Shown here: positions 31,231 to 42,564 of the stretch, one piece after another
How the letters are laid out: every line of letters starts with the position of its first letter
Position numbering within the stretch: position 1 is the first letter of the stretch
DNA from: Cladopsammia gracilis
Lineage: Eukaryota > Cnidaria > Anthozoa > Scleractinia > Dendrophylliidae
NCBI GenBank assembly: GCA_022457155.1
Contig: JAJGOT010000113.1
Span: 1,651,001 to 1,715,000 of the forward strand
Reading direction: 5' to 3'
Length of the DNA: 64,000 nucleotides
Made by a program: the position numbers and the translations under genes
The notes under the pieces: generated by a model
Told to the model about the DNA's origin: nothing
Database searches by the model: none
Seen by the model: the letters and a program-made list of their open reading frames with translations, nothing else

Positions 31231-32328
31231 TTGTAAATATTTCTTTAGTCAACGGTATGAACCAAACAGCAATGACAAATTGTTCTTTGTCTTTGTTTTT
31301 ATCCGTCAAGGCTAACCTTAAAAACAATATAATCTGCTACAAGTGTCGAAAATTTAAGATGATTTTCGTTCAAACAATGGAAACGGCAGTCACCAACAAC
31401 AGAACTTTTCAGATCAATTGCACCCATTCAGTATTATGAATTAAAAACGTTATCTGCCAACTACAAGGTGTGTTATTTGTGTTGTTTGTTGTAGTAAAAG
31501 CAATGCTATCTTGGACTGAAAATAAGTAGCGATACTTCCTGTTTACAAGCATTGACTATTGTTCAGATTTGCAAGAACTCTTTGTTTTAGCGACCAATAA
31601 GCCCCTGGTTTGTGACGTGACGCGAGGTATGTTTTCTGTGTTTGATCGTTTGAACAGAACAGGTTTTAAAAAATTAGTTCAAAAACTGTCCATCACTAGC
31701 TCTATCAGACAGCAGAAGAAGCAGGTTTTCATTAAAGGTTCCAAACAAGTCGAAGCAACCTTGCGAGCTTTCAGACATGCTCTAACATGGCGAATATTGG
31801 TACGAAAACGAATGTAGCCGCGCGTATTTTACCGCCTTTTTAGCTCATTCATGTGCATGCCCAATGAATGAGGTATTGTGAGGGTAGCAAATGTCGACGG
31901 AAGTTGTGGACCGTGGATCGGGCGGAAAAAAGTTACGTAATCGGGCGGAAGTGAAAATGACCGGAAAAGGAAAGGCACGAGGCAGGCCATCGAGGCGGCC
32001 ATATTGGAAAATTGTTGAGGTCTGTTGTTTGCATTTTTATTGGTAAGTACGTAAAGCATTGCTTTATTGTTGTGCTTTTTCTTTGGAGCTCTTTAACATA
32101 CAACACACACATCAATAATAGCGGCAAGATAGTCACACAAGATAGAACATTTTTCGAGTTCCACCAGTTTCGATCCAGACTTGAGGCTCGCGCGTACAAA
32201 AAGTGCTTTACAATCTGCTTTATGACCATCAAGGGTACAATGAAAATTGTCCATTACATGAATGAGCTGGCTCTAAGAGCCCTTTGATTTATGGTCGTAA
32301 TGTTAACACTAAGGTATTTCAAGCAATA
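31231..32328. other. Intergenic, no gene called
   Basis: An 82-codon frame at 31,569-31,817 (ending ILVRKRM) has an unremarkable composition and no motif. 31,850-32,010 has GC-rich segments (GGCCATCGAGGCGGCCATAT reading with mismatches) that may be repeat-derived. Nothing is convincing as a gene. Confidence 0.35.
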
Positions 32329-32470
32329 TAGCAAACACGAGGTAGTGTTTCATCAGGATTTCCAAACACCGAGAATTGAATTGAATTGAATTAACGAGGC
32401 GTTGCCGAGTTTTTAATCGACTTCGAGGTGTTTGAATACCTAATGAAACACTCTTTCGAGTGTTTGATAT
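32329..32470. mobile_element. Palindromic MITE, family TTTCATCAGATTTCC, copy 1
   Basis: GCAAACACGAGG, AGTGTTTCATCAGGATTTCC pairs with CCTAATGAAACACTC and GAGTGTTTGATATA. A short GAATT run at about 32,376 is inside. Two further copies are at 32,851 and 37,048. Confidence 0.7.
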
Positions 32471-32850
32471 ACGTTTTCAAACTTATCGTTAACAAATGGA
32501 CAAAATCTATGCTAATTAAGATCGGGTTTCCAAACCACCGTCACGCTTAATTTTATTTGTTCAAACTTGATGCATTATTTAGGAACTCATTTTCTCATTA
32601 ATAATTCATGACGAAAACCCAAACTTCGAACATGCCACTCACTCGGACGCCATCTTGAAAATGTTTGTGCACGGTCAATGTCACGTGACTTGTAAAATCG
32701 TAAACAAAGACATGTCTCTTTGAAGTTCGCCGGGTTTCCTAATCAGTCCCCTCTACTAACTATGGTTTAATGAGTGTTTGGAAATCAGTTGAAACACTCT
32801 TCATTTTTGCATCCTTAATTTCTCCTTCAAAAATCATTTTGTTTGAGAAG

Positions 32851-32996
32851 TAATATCAAACATTCGACACAGTATTTCATCAGATTTCCAAACATCTTGA
32901 AGTGGGTTAAAAAAAACTCGGCTGCGCCTCGTTTTTCATCCCACTTCGCGGTGATTGGGAATCTGATGAAACACTGTGTCTCATGTTTGATATATT
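32851..32996. mobile_element. Palindromic MITE, family TTTCATCAGATTTCC, copy 2
   Basis: ATATCAAACATTCGACACAG and TTTCATCAGATTTCCAAACA pair with GGGAATCTGATGAAACAC and CATGTTTGATAT. The centre is ACTCGGCTGCGCCTCGTTTT, shared with the copy at 37,048. Confidence 0.8.
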
Positions 32997-33412
32997 ACTT
33001 AAAAAATTTTCCGTGTTTGATATTTCCTTTCTTTGCTTTTCCTTTTTTGTTATGAATGTTAGATAAGCATTTGAAAAATAGATTATCGTTTAACCAAATG
33101 GTCACACTGTAGGATTATCACACATACAAAAGTTCAAAACACTTTAAAGCTTTCTAAAAAATTAATGGTCACACATCAAGATACCAAGTGAATTTTCGGA
33201 GATAATAAACTATAATTAGAGCTTTAGCGAGTATTCCAAGGCACAAGGCAAAAAAACGTTTCCAGTTGCAATCCATTTCCACCTCGGACATCTGCAGCCC
33301 AACAAACTTGTTTTTACTCTCAGAACACAAGTAGAATAATTGTATACAAAACAAGGCAATTTTAGGGGGATTCCACTAATATAAATATGTCTTTTGGGCT
33401 TTTTATAGTAAC
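32997..33412. other. Intergenic, no gene seen
   Basis: AT-rich. A 61-codon frame on the minus strand has a hydrophobic C-terminus but no supported start or splice context. Confidence 0.4.
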
Positions 33413-34503
33413 ACTAATATATATAGATAGAGCAAGCCTAACAGCGTCGCACTTTGAACAAGCTTAACTAAGGTGAAACTTAACTAAGGTGAAAGGTTAG
33501 AAGCACAAGAATTAAGATTGACGAACGCGACCGTCTGCACAGTACATTTTTATAGACCGTACAAAAGTTCACAAAAACAACTTTTGTTTGTCTAGAATAA
33601 ATAGTACCACTAGTTTCCGAATAAAATACAGTTTATGTTTGTCAAAAATTGCCCGAGAAACTGATTTGAAAATCACAAATTGCAAAAATACACAAACATA
33701 TTTGCATAAGGCGATGTATTATAAAATCAAGTCTTGTTTTGTTTACATAAAATCGCTTTTCAATCTATCTAATGAATGAACTAACACATAAAAATGGACA
33801 ACACAATCTTCTTTCGAAAAAATTTTCAAATCTCCATTAGTTTACGTTTAAAAGCAAAACGCGTACCATGTAATTATAGCTCATCGAGTTCAAGCTTTCT
33901 TCGATGAAATTCAAGAGATCGATACAACTAAATTTAGGCACGTTTTAAAATCAATTCGCCAAAACTAACAATAACACTAATAACAAGTCACTCACAGATT
34001 GATATCAACATAAATTCTCATCGAAAACTGTAATCTGTTTTACCTTTAAGTTCCTCGCTTGCTTGGAAATTCAAATCTCCGCTTCTGGTTTTGAAATCAT
34101 CTCCCGCATTGATAAAAACGTAATACACGAAGTTCCTCGAAGCAAGATTTTATCCCTGAAAGCTCGTCTTTTTCCACTAAAGCGGCTTCTGAGTATACCT
34201 TAATTAGTATCCCTGTCTTGAGTAGCAAACCGAGAAAAAATGCAGGAAAATAACGAGTTTAATTCTCCGCTAGGCACAAGAAAACAACTTAAGTGTTTAC
34301 CAAGCTCACGGCTGTGTGGCCGCGCGAAAAACAAAATTGCTAAGATCCCGGATGTTGTCCAACACGGGCGGGCGTTCGGCGGGCAGACAACGCGCCCGCG
34401 AAACATTCCGCTAGCCATGACCATGAAAAATCACGGCGTAAGTTCTATGAGTATGGAGCTGCGCAGCCAGGCCTTCGGCCTGGCAAGTGCTCCGCTAAAA
34501 ATG
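33413..34503 (-). repeat. Interspersed repeat, copy B (inverted relative to 1203-2330)
   Basis: Reads as the reverse complement of copy A from CTTAACTAAGGTGAAA (the CACCTTAGTTAAG end) to GGCAAGTGCTCCGC at about 34,495. It stops where copy A would run into SAM-coding sequence, so only the non-coding 5' region is kept here. Small indels throughout show both copies are old. Confidence 0.8.
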
Positions 34504-34977
34504 TTGACATGACCCCTTTAAGTATATATTAAACTTTTCACGCATCCTAACCAAACTCTGTACTGCCTCTTGGTTATAACCCCCATGTTTCTCAATCAAT
34601 TCAATGCTTTTTTTAATTTTGTTTCAGAATAAAAGAGCTTATACCTTACCCGAAATCTAAATTTCACGTCGGTGAACAATATTTCTGAGGCGATATTTAT
34701 TTGTTTCTTCCAAAGGTCTCAAAAGTGTTGAAAATTACATGATTTGGTGTCTCTGACAGGGCGTTTTCATTACATATTTCGACACAAACTCTCATGTCTG
34801 TCACGCATCACTCTCAGGTCATATTTTCGCCAAAACGTTTGTTAGTTTACTTTTTGTCCTTGTTATGATCTTGTCAAGTTGGTACCGTGCCAGTCTGCTC
34901 AACACCTTGTCTTGTTTCATGACTTGAGAGCAGGCTTTGTGTACAGTGTAGTTGTGTGCGCGCTCTCCTCCTTAACG
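34504..34977. other. Intergenic, no gene seen
   Basis: No open frame or motif of note. Confidence 0.4.
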
Positions 34978-35088
34978 AAGATCCAAAATCCATGACCCAT
35001 GATCCACGATCCCTCATCCATGATCCATGATCCATGATCCATGGTCCATTATCCATTCTCCATGGTCCATCGTCCATGATCCTCAATT
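34978..35088. repeat. CCATGATC-type minisatellite, ~110 bp
   Basis: About a dozen imperfect units of 7-8 bp built on ATCCATG (ATCCATGATCCATGATCC, then GGTCCATTATCCATTCTCC). The open frame across it (repeating W/M/D) is an artefact. Confidence 0.9.
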
Positions 35089-36034
35089 GCTGACGACATG
35101 ATTAACTGATGGCTTCTAATCGGCGAGATGCTAAGTACTTCAAAATTCACGCGCTAGGTTTCCATTGTTCTCAAATAACCAACCTAAATTATTCAAATAA
35201 AAAGCCAGCTACAATTGGTAGAAACCACCTTAGACACAGAAAACATTTCATTTCACTGAATTTCTTGTCTTCATAAATTATGGTAAAGCTATACAAAATT
35301 AAGAGTGGAAGTTACAGGAAATCAGAAATGCTGTGGAACGAGTGTTTTCAAAGCTTTTTCCAGTTCAGTTATATAATTTTTACGAGTTTTGGTAAGGAAA
35401 CAAGGAAAGAAAGTTCTCTATTTCTAGTTTTTTTACACGGTTTTCACTGCTGGAACCACCTCAGCATTCAAAATTTACTGCCATGCAATCTTATCCTCAA
35501 CTGTTTTGTCCATGCTACTACAAGTACCGTGAAGTACAGTTGAAGCACTTATAAGCGCAAGTACAACGAAAAGTATGGACCTGTGTTTTTACGTCAAGTT
35601 TGTTTTCACGCTTAATATCGGCTCTATGGTTACCTTTATACTTGCGACACAAATGAAGACCATGTTAAAGGAATATGTTACGATAATTTGGTCAAAACGG
35701 TGATGCAATTATTGGAAAGTACCCCCGTACACGAAATTATCTGTGAGCATTAAAAGGACGACATAGAGTGAATTCGTAAAGGGAAAACAAACACCAAATG
35801 CACTTTTTAATCGATTTTTTAAAGACATACTGTAGGGGAAGAACTTCGAACGTTTAGCCTACATTTTTCAAGTTGCAATCCATTTTCGTCGTGGTCATCC
35901 GCAGCCACAGACAATCTCAGACAAGACGTTGCAAGAGATCTCGAAACATACATGTAGAGTTAATAAAATGCAGGCTCCCGTGTTCTCAAACATCTCGCTA
36001 TATGCTGCTGCATATATCAATTGAGTCGATAAGG
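35089..36034. other. Intergenic, no gene called
   Basis: An 87-codon + strand frame at 35,280-35,543 is rich in Phe, Ser and Leu and has no recognisable domain. I do not support it as a gene. Confidence 0.35.
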
Positions 36035-36810
36035 TAAATTGGCGACAGTAAAGAGATTTAAAAAAAAGACATTTCGAGCGGTGGCCCTTTGTCAGAGCGA
36101 ATAAAAGACGTCAGCTTTTGAATCTCTTTACAGTAGCCAATTTACATTATCAACTCCGTTCATAACACCAAATTTTCATGTTTCACTTCCCCACCCCTCC
36201 CCCCCCCCCGTCAGCTTTTGAATCTCTTACAGTGGCCAATTAACCTTATCAACTCAGTTGATAAAACCAAATTTTCATGTTTCACTCCCCCCCCCCCTCC
36301 CCCTCCCCGGCAGCTTTTGAATCTCTTTACAGTGGCCAATTTACCTTATCAAATCACTTGATAAAACCAAATTTTCATGTTTCACTCCCCCACCCATCCC
36401 CCCCCCCCCCGTCAGCTTTTGAATCTCCTTACAGTGGCCAATTTACCTTATCAAATCACTTGATAAAACCAAATTTTCATGTTTCACTTCCCCACCCCTC
36501 CCCCCCCCCCCCCGTCAGCTTTTGAATCTCCTTACAGTGGCCAATTTACCTTATCAACTCAGTTGAGAAAACCAAATCTTCATGTTTCACTCACCCACCC
36601 CTCCCCCCCCCCCGTCAGCTTTTGAATCTCCTTACAGTGGCCAATTTACCTTATCAACTCAGTTGAGAAAACCAAATCTTCATGTTTCACTCACCCACCC
36701 CTCCCCCCCCCGTCACCTTTTCAAACTCTTTACAAACTTAACACCTCAGTTGAGACAACCAAATTTTCGTGTTTCACTCCCGGCCCCCACCCACGCAGCA
36801 ACACAGTTTG
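36035..36810 (+). repeat. ~101-bp tandem array with poly-C tracts, about 7 units
   Basis: The anchor GTCAGCTTTTGAATCTC recurs near 36,109, 36,210, 36,310, 36,411, 36,513, 36,615 and, degenerate, 36,711. Each unit continues TTACAGTGGCCAATTTACCT, TATCAACTCAGTTGA, AACCAAATTTTCATG and a variable run of C (up to 15). A related sequence in opposite orientation lies at 61,975-62,085 (TTTCGAGCG...CCCTTCGTCAGAG). Confidence 0.9.
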
Positions 36811-37047
36811 TTTAGAAACTAACCCCTTTGTCTCGAACATCTGTTTGTTTCACTCAAATGTTCAGCAGAGCAGGAGGTCACTGCAATAACTTTCAAAGGT
36901 CCTTTTCGAACTCACAAATAATTCATGACGAGAACACAAAGGAAATCACTACCGTGAAGGAGGTTTTGAAATCCTTTCTCAACTTGCATAGATTTTGGTA
37001 ATTTTATTCATTCGCTTACTTCGTATTTAACGATCAGTTTGAGAAGC

Positions 37048-37190
37048 TATATCAAACACTCGAAACAGTGTTTCATCAGATTTCCAAACATCTTGAAGTG
37101 GGTTTAAAAAACTCGGCTGCGCCTCGTTTTTCCAATCCACTTCTCGGTGTTTGGAAATCTGATGAAACACTGTTCTTCGTGTTTGATATA
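37048..37190. mobile_element. Palindromic MITE, family TTTCATCAGATTTCC, copy 3
   Basis: TATATCAAACACTCGAAACA with TGTTTCATCAGATTTCC pairs with GGAAATCTGATGAAACA and CGTGTTTGATATA. The central block AACTCGGCTGCGCCTCGTTT is identical to copy 2, indicating recent relatedness. Confidence 0.85.
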
Positions 37191-37461
37191 TTACATAAAA
37201 CTCTTTATTTTATGTACCTTAAACCCGTTCATGTCTCTCAAGGAAGGCGCTATAGTGTTCGTACTCGCTGATAAAAGAAGAATCAGATGTAAACAAGTCT
37301 CCTTCGTGAAAGTAAGATGCTGGACAGAGGGATTCTCTTGCCAAGAAGCTACTACCTCGTCATCCCTGTCAAAAAAAAATACATATATTTAGCTTTTTGC
37401 TTCGGCTTAGTCTAGTATTTTATTTATTTTTAAATAAATAAAATATCAGGCTCGGTTTTTT

Positions 37462-37585
37462 AAAAGGTGGACAAAGCTATAAACCGGATAAATCGCTATC
37501 CTTTGGATGGATAAGCGTTAACAAAGCTAATTGTGTTATCCACTGGATAAAGATTTATCCAGTTGATAGCGCTATTTACACTCTG
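37462..37585. repeat. Small inverted repeat with GGATAA motifs
   Basis: GGATAAATCGCTATCC and GGATAAGCG on the left pair with TTATCCACTGGATAAAG and TTATCCAGTTGATAGCGC on the right. About 120 bp and non-coding. Probably a minimal MITE. Confidence 0.6.
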
Positions 37586-39215
37586 AACAACTGGAGCCTG
37601 TACTGTTCCCTTATACATCAAGTGCTGCTATTCCAATTTAAATCGTTTTTTAATTACATCTATGACATCAAAGTCCGGCTTATGACATTGTTCTTGCACC
37701 AATATAAAATACAGGTACACTGTGTAAGCGGTTATGTGAAAACTAAAGATATCACATGAGAAAGATGTTCATCGTGTCACGAGTATGGGACAAGGAAAAA
37801 AAATCTGAAACCCCGACAGGAATACACGTGGAACCTATGACCTACTAATCGGTCGGCTGGTCTAACAGAGAGACACGTGGCGAGCTTAACATTAACCATG
37901 TTAAGTTAAGATATGTTAAGATATGACAGTTAAAATAAAATAAACGCACAATCAAGAATTAAAATAGATAGCATGCGACAGCATATTGGAGAAAAATTAT
38001 GGGCACCAGTTTGGTTCACGTTATTTTTTTTATCAACGCACAGGCAGTGACGGATACTGCTTTACTTGATGGCATGTATGCATTTACGTAAACAAAGTTC
38101 GGGGAACGCTCGGTCAAAAAAGGCTATCGTTATATGAATCCAAAAGGACTAAAAAACTGGAATCAGTGACAAAGTTAACACGGGAAAGCTTTTAGCCAGC
38201 AAACGTATGTTTTTAAATATATGTTAGGTAAATGTTGTAATTCTTCGTGCTCAGGAAATAAGTGCTAACTTCCACCCAGCGCTAAGTAAGTGTCTAGGTC
38301 TATATTTGAGTAAAGCATTTTCATATCAAAGCATCTTCCAATGATTCCATTCACAGTCATTATATAATGGCATAAATACAATGCAGACCTTTTGAGCACA
38401 TGTCGATCATTTCAAATTTGTTTGGGAATAGCTTTGTTTCTATATTAGTGTGTGAAGAGTACAGAGACATGAAATGACATGTGGACATGACATGAAAAAT
38501 AAAAACATGAAATAAGTAATATAACATTATTAATTTTGGTGAAGAATGCCGCAGGACGTCAACATCCAGTTCGAACTGAAATTTCCTAATATTGGTTGTG
38601 ATAGGTTAGGAAAACCAAAAGAACCCGGCGAAGCTGAAATCCTCGAACCAAGGCAACAATCGAAAAGAAATTAACCTGCCTCGGTGACTATACCATTTCA
38701 AATCTTTTGAGAACTGGATTTGTTTTAGTATTTTTATAGCAATTTATCTTACGATGCATTTCCTCCCATCCTCGTCAGGCCATGCATCGAAATAGATTTC
38801 TTTTAACAGCTGCTAGAATAATCATCAATTGTAAACCTTTTGAGATATGGATCCACTGTTTAATTTTTTATTTTATTCATATTTTCTGCTAGTTTTTCCG
38901 AACTTTTTAAATACTTAAGACATCCATTACTGTTGTGTTAAAAACTTAAGGATGTCTCGATTTCATATCCTTTGGTAATTGGATTCTAATGACATACTCG
39001 AAATGAAACGTAGTCTGAAAAGGAATCATCAACAAACATTTTCCTTTCATATCTAAATCACTCACATAACTAACTGAAAAGGTGAGCAGCAAACAATTTC
39101 AGAAGATAAAATTGCATCAACATTTTCCCTTTATATCTAAATCATTAAAACTACAACCTGAAAATGTAAGGAGACTTTGTAAAGAAATCGCTGGCCATGA
39201 AATAAGTCTGGTCTT
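37586..39215. other. Intergenic, no gene called
   Basis: A 42-codon frame at about 38,546-38,674 (starts MPQDVNIQFELKF) and a 71-codon frame at 39,082 lack domains. The second runs into the satellite. No splice-supported gene is seen. Confidence 0.35.
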
Positions 39216-39216
39216 C

Positions 39217-40805
39217 ACTAGCGACATAAACATAAGCATAAGCGGAAGTATAACAACGCTTATAGCTTTATGTCCAGCGAAAACAGGCCCGAGCTAAGCA
39301 TAAACAAAAGCGGAAGTATAACAGCGCTAATAGCCTTATGTCCAGTGAAAACGGGCCCGATATAAACATAAGCAAAAGCGTAAGTATAACAGTGCTAATA
39401 GCCTTATGTTCAGTGAAAACGGGACGGATATAAACATAAGCAAAAGCGTAAGTATAACAGTGCTAATAGCCTTGTGTCCAGTGAAAATGGGCCCGAGATA
39501 AGCATAAGCAAAAGCGGAAGTATAACAGCGCTAATAGCCTTATGTCCAGTGAAAACGGGCCGGATATAAACATAAGCAAAAGCGTAAGTATAACAGTGCT
39601 AATAGCCTAATGTCCAGTGAAAACGGCCTCGATATAAACATAAGCAAAAGCGTAAGTATAACAGTGCTAATAGCCTTATGTCCAGTGAAAACGGGCCCGA
39701 TATAAGCATAAGCAAAAGCGTAAGTATAACAGTGCTAATAGCCTTATGTCCAGTGAAAACGGGCCCGATATAAACATAAGCAAAAGCGTAAGTATAACAG
39801 TGCTAATAGCCTTATGTCCAGTGAAAACGGGCCGGATATAAACATAAGCAAAAGCGTAAGTATAACAGTGCTAATAGCCTAATGTCCAGTGAAAACGGCC
39901 TCGATATAAACATAAGCAAAAGCGTAAGTATAACAGTGCTAATAGCCTTATGTCCAGTGAAAACGGGCCCGATATAAACATAAGCAAAAGCGTAAGTATA
40001 ACAGCGCTAATAGCCTTATGTCCAGTGAAAACGGGCCCGATATAAACATAAGCAAAAGCGTAAGTATAACAGTGTTAATAGCCTTATGTCCAGTGAAAAC
40101 GGGCCCGATATAAACATAAGCAAAAGCGTAAGTATAACAGTGTTAATAGCCTTATGTCCAGTGAAAACGGGCCCGATATAAGCATAAGCAAAAGCGTAAG
40201 TATAACAGTGCTAATAGCCTTATGTCCAGTGAAAACGGGCCCGATATAAACATAAGCAAAAGCGTAAGTATAACAGTGCTAATAGCCTTATGTCCAGTGA
40301 AAACGGGCCCGATATAAACATAAGCAAAAGCGTAAGTATAACAGTGCTAATAGCCTTATGTCCAGTGAAAACGGGCCCGATATAAACATAAGCAAAAGCG
40401 GAAGTATAACAGTGCTAATAGCCTTATGTCCAGTGAAAACGGGCCCGATATAAGCATAAGCAAAAGCGGAAGTATAACAGTGCTAATAGCCTCATGTCCA
40501 GTGAAAACGGGCCCGAGATAAGCATAAGCAAAAGCGTAAGTATAACAGTGCTAATAGCCTTGTGTCCAGTGAAAACAGGCCCGATATAAACATAAGCAAA
40601 AGCGGAAGTATGACAGTGCTAATAGCCTTATGTCCAGTGAAAACGGGCCCGATATAAACATAAGCAAAAGCGTAAGTATAACAGTGCTAATAGCCTAATG
40701 TCCAGTGAAAACGGGCCCGATATAAACATAAGCAAAAGCGTAAGTATAACAGTGCTAATAGCCTTATGTCCAGTGAAAACAGGCCCGAGATAAACATAAG
40801 CATAT
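39217..40805. repeat. 68-bp satellite array, about 23 copies
   Basis: The unit is TATAAACATAAGCAAAAGCG, TAAGTATAACAGTGCTAATA, GCCTTATGTCCAGTGAAAAC, GGGCCCGA, measured as 68 bp between 39,361 and 39,429. Variants (CGGAAG for CGTAAG, CTAATG for CTTATG, CTCGA for CCCGA, GATAAGC for TATAAAC) recur in runs, indicating local spread. The first and last units are degenerate. GCATAAGCGGAAG on the left reappears inverted in the right flank near 40,879-40,892 (TTTCCGCCTATGCTTATG), so the array may lie within a TIR element. Confidence 0.95.
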
Positions 40806-41640
40806 GCGGAAGCATAGTCCTAAGGATCAATCTCATGTTTATGTCAATGTTCGTTTTTACTTTATGCAAATTTTTATGTTTCCGCCTATGCTTATGGCTA
40901 TTTCACTAATGAAAGCCAGGCTTTAAGAAGCACATAATCTAATTTTATAATAGCGATTTAACTTGCCACGAGCCTCCTTCTGACAATTCTACTGATGCAT
41001 TTAATGCAGAAATAGGAAACAATCTTTCAGGGGCACTTGAACTGGAGTGGGAAAGCACAAAGTAAGCTAACGATGTTTGCATGCTCTCCAAACGTTTATC
41101 TGTTGCTTAAACTGAAACGGTAAACCAAACCAAAGCTGACACGAATTGCTTGAGGTCATCGCGTCAAAGTTCTAAATTTGAAGGTAAGAAAAACTTGTTA
41201 CTTTTTTGTGACTAGAATACTCAAAGGTTTCAAAATGTTTATTGGGAATCACCCAAACGGCCAAATTTGGTGAACCCTTTCACTCTTCTTTTCATATGTA
41301 CACGGAGAGAAAAACCTTACTATTTTATAACATTGATAATGTTCATATGTTCTGCCAGAAAAATCTCAGATTCAGTATTTTTTTACAAAACGAAATTGCT
41401 TCTAATAATTTTATCTTTGGTCCAAAGTATATTATTTTCAATTTTCAATTCAATTTTCTTTTATTTTCAATTTTTTTCTAAGCCTAACATTAATTTTCCT
41501 AACATTAAAAAAAAAAACATTAAAATTTGCCTAACATTAATTTTTAGTTGAGCTTTTCAGTTATTTTGGGTAACCAGCTACTATATCTATTTTTAATTTA
41601 TATATTACGTATACATCTTTGTAACTTTACAGTGCGAATA
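40806..41640. other. Intergenic, AT-rich
   Basis: Right flank of the satellite, then very AT-rich sequence with TTTTCAATT repeats. A short frame at about 40,973-41,062 (PPSDNSTDAFNAEIGNNL) has exon-like composition, but its edges are weak and I do not call it. Confidence 0.35.
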
Positions 41641-41643
41641 AAC

Positions 41644-41645
41644 GT

Positions 41646-41676
<31 letters not shown>

Positions 41677-41677
41677 T
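41644..41677. repeat. (GTT)n microsatellite
   Basis: Eleven or so GTT units, interrupted by GAT. It creates a spurious poly-Val frame. Confidence 0.95.
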
Positions 41678-41716
41678 CCAAATTTGCAACATTGATGGTC
41701 AATTACACGGTCTTAA

Positions 41717-42457
41717 AGGCCGTTTACACGACAGAAAAAATGGGTACGGACCCGTCAAGAAAGGAGTACGGACCATGTCTTTCGGGATTGGTACGGACCC
41801 GTGTTTTTTCAGGTTTTGGGGCCACAGACGTCTATGACCCCAAAACCTGAAAAAAACGCAAGTCCGGACCAATTTCTTCATTTCTTACATCATCTTGCAC
41901 AATAACTTCGCTGATCGCATGCGCAGTAAAAATCTGCGTGGCTCTGGAGACTTGGAATAGGCCATTTGCACGATGACGTCATTTGACTACAACTACCAGA
42001 ATCCTTCAGTTTTTTGTTTTGTAGTGCAAATTAGGGCTATTGTTATTTAAACCGCACTGGGATTACAAAATTTAAATAAGAAAGGAAAAACGAAATGAAT
42101 AGGCCATTTGCAATATGACGTCATTTGACTACTACTACCAGAATCCTTCAGTTTTTTGTTTTGTAGTGCAAATTAGGGCTATTGTTATTTAAACCGCACT
42201 GGGATTACAAAATTTAAATAAGAAAGGAAAACGAAATGAATTCTGGAAGTTGTAGTCAAATGACGCCATCGTGCCAATGGCCTATTGGTCTGGTCTCCCA
42301 AACAGTGTAGTTTAAACGCAACCTTCCAATCTTGGTCCTTAGGCCTTCTTTTGTCCAACCTGTAGTAGAACATTATCCGTGTAAACGGCTAATTATGCGA
42401 TTCGTACCACTTTTTTGACGAGTCCGTACTCGATTTTTCTGCCGTGTAAACGGCCTT
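41717..42457. mobile_element. 741-bp TIR element with TTAA target duplication
   Basis: The left end is AAGGCCGTTTACACGACAG preceded by TTAA (41,713-41,716). The right end is CTGCCGTGTAAACGGCCTT followed by TTAA (42,458-42,461). Inner terminal similarity continues with GTACGGAC blocks. TTAA duplications are typical of piggyBac and Kolobok superfamilies. No transposase is present. The right end is about 100 bp before the GPCR start codon. Confidence 0.85.
41956..42286. repeat. Nested element with an internal 142-bp tandem duplication
   Basis: AATAGGCCATTTGCACGATG at 41,956 and CATCGTGCCAATGGCCTATT at 42,267-42,286 are inverted ends. Inside, 41,956-42,097 and 42,098-42,239 are nearly identical direct copies (GACGTCATTTGACTAC, CAGAATCCTTCAG, CAAATTAGGGCTATTG). 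It is an insertion nested in the 741-bp element. Confidence 0.85.
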
Positions 42458-42564
42458 TTAATTGCAACATTGGACTAAGTCGTTTTTGTATACATGTTGT
42501 TCCAAGTTTTACAATGTTATCTAAAGGTACATTTATATGTATACGATATAGGCTGAACCTATCT

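Noticed and set aside
36277..36815. Pro-rich frames (MFHSPPPSPSP)
   Set aside because: Translation of the 101-bp poly-C tandem array.
39217..40805. CRISPR-like regular repeats
   Set aside because: The whole 68-bp unit repeats, so there are no unique spacers, and the context is eukaryotic.
40973..41062. Short exon-like frame PPSDNSTDAFNAEIG
   Set aside because: Weak splice edges and no neighbouring exon to join; retained only as a remark.
41548..41850. 100-codon frame with a poly-Val run
   Set aside because: Made by the (GTT)n repeat and the adjacent TIR element.
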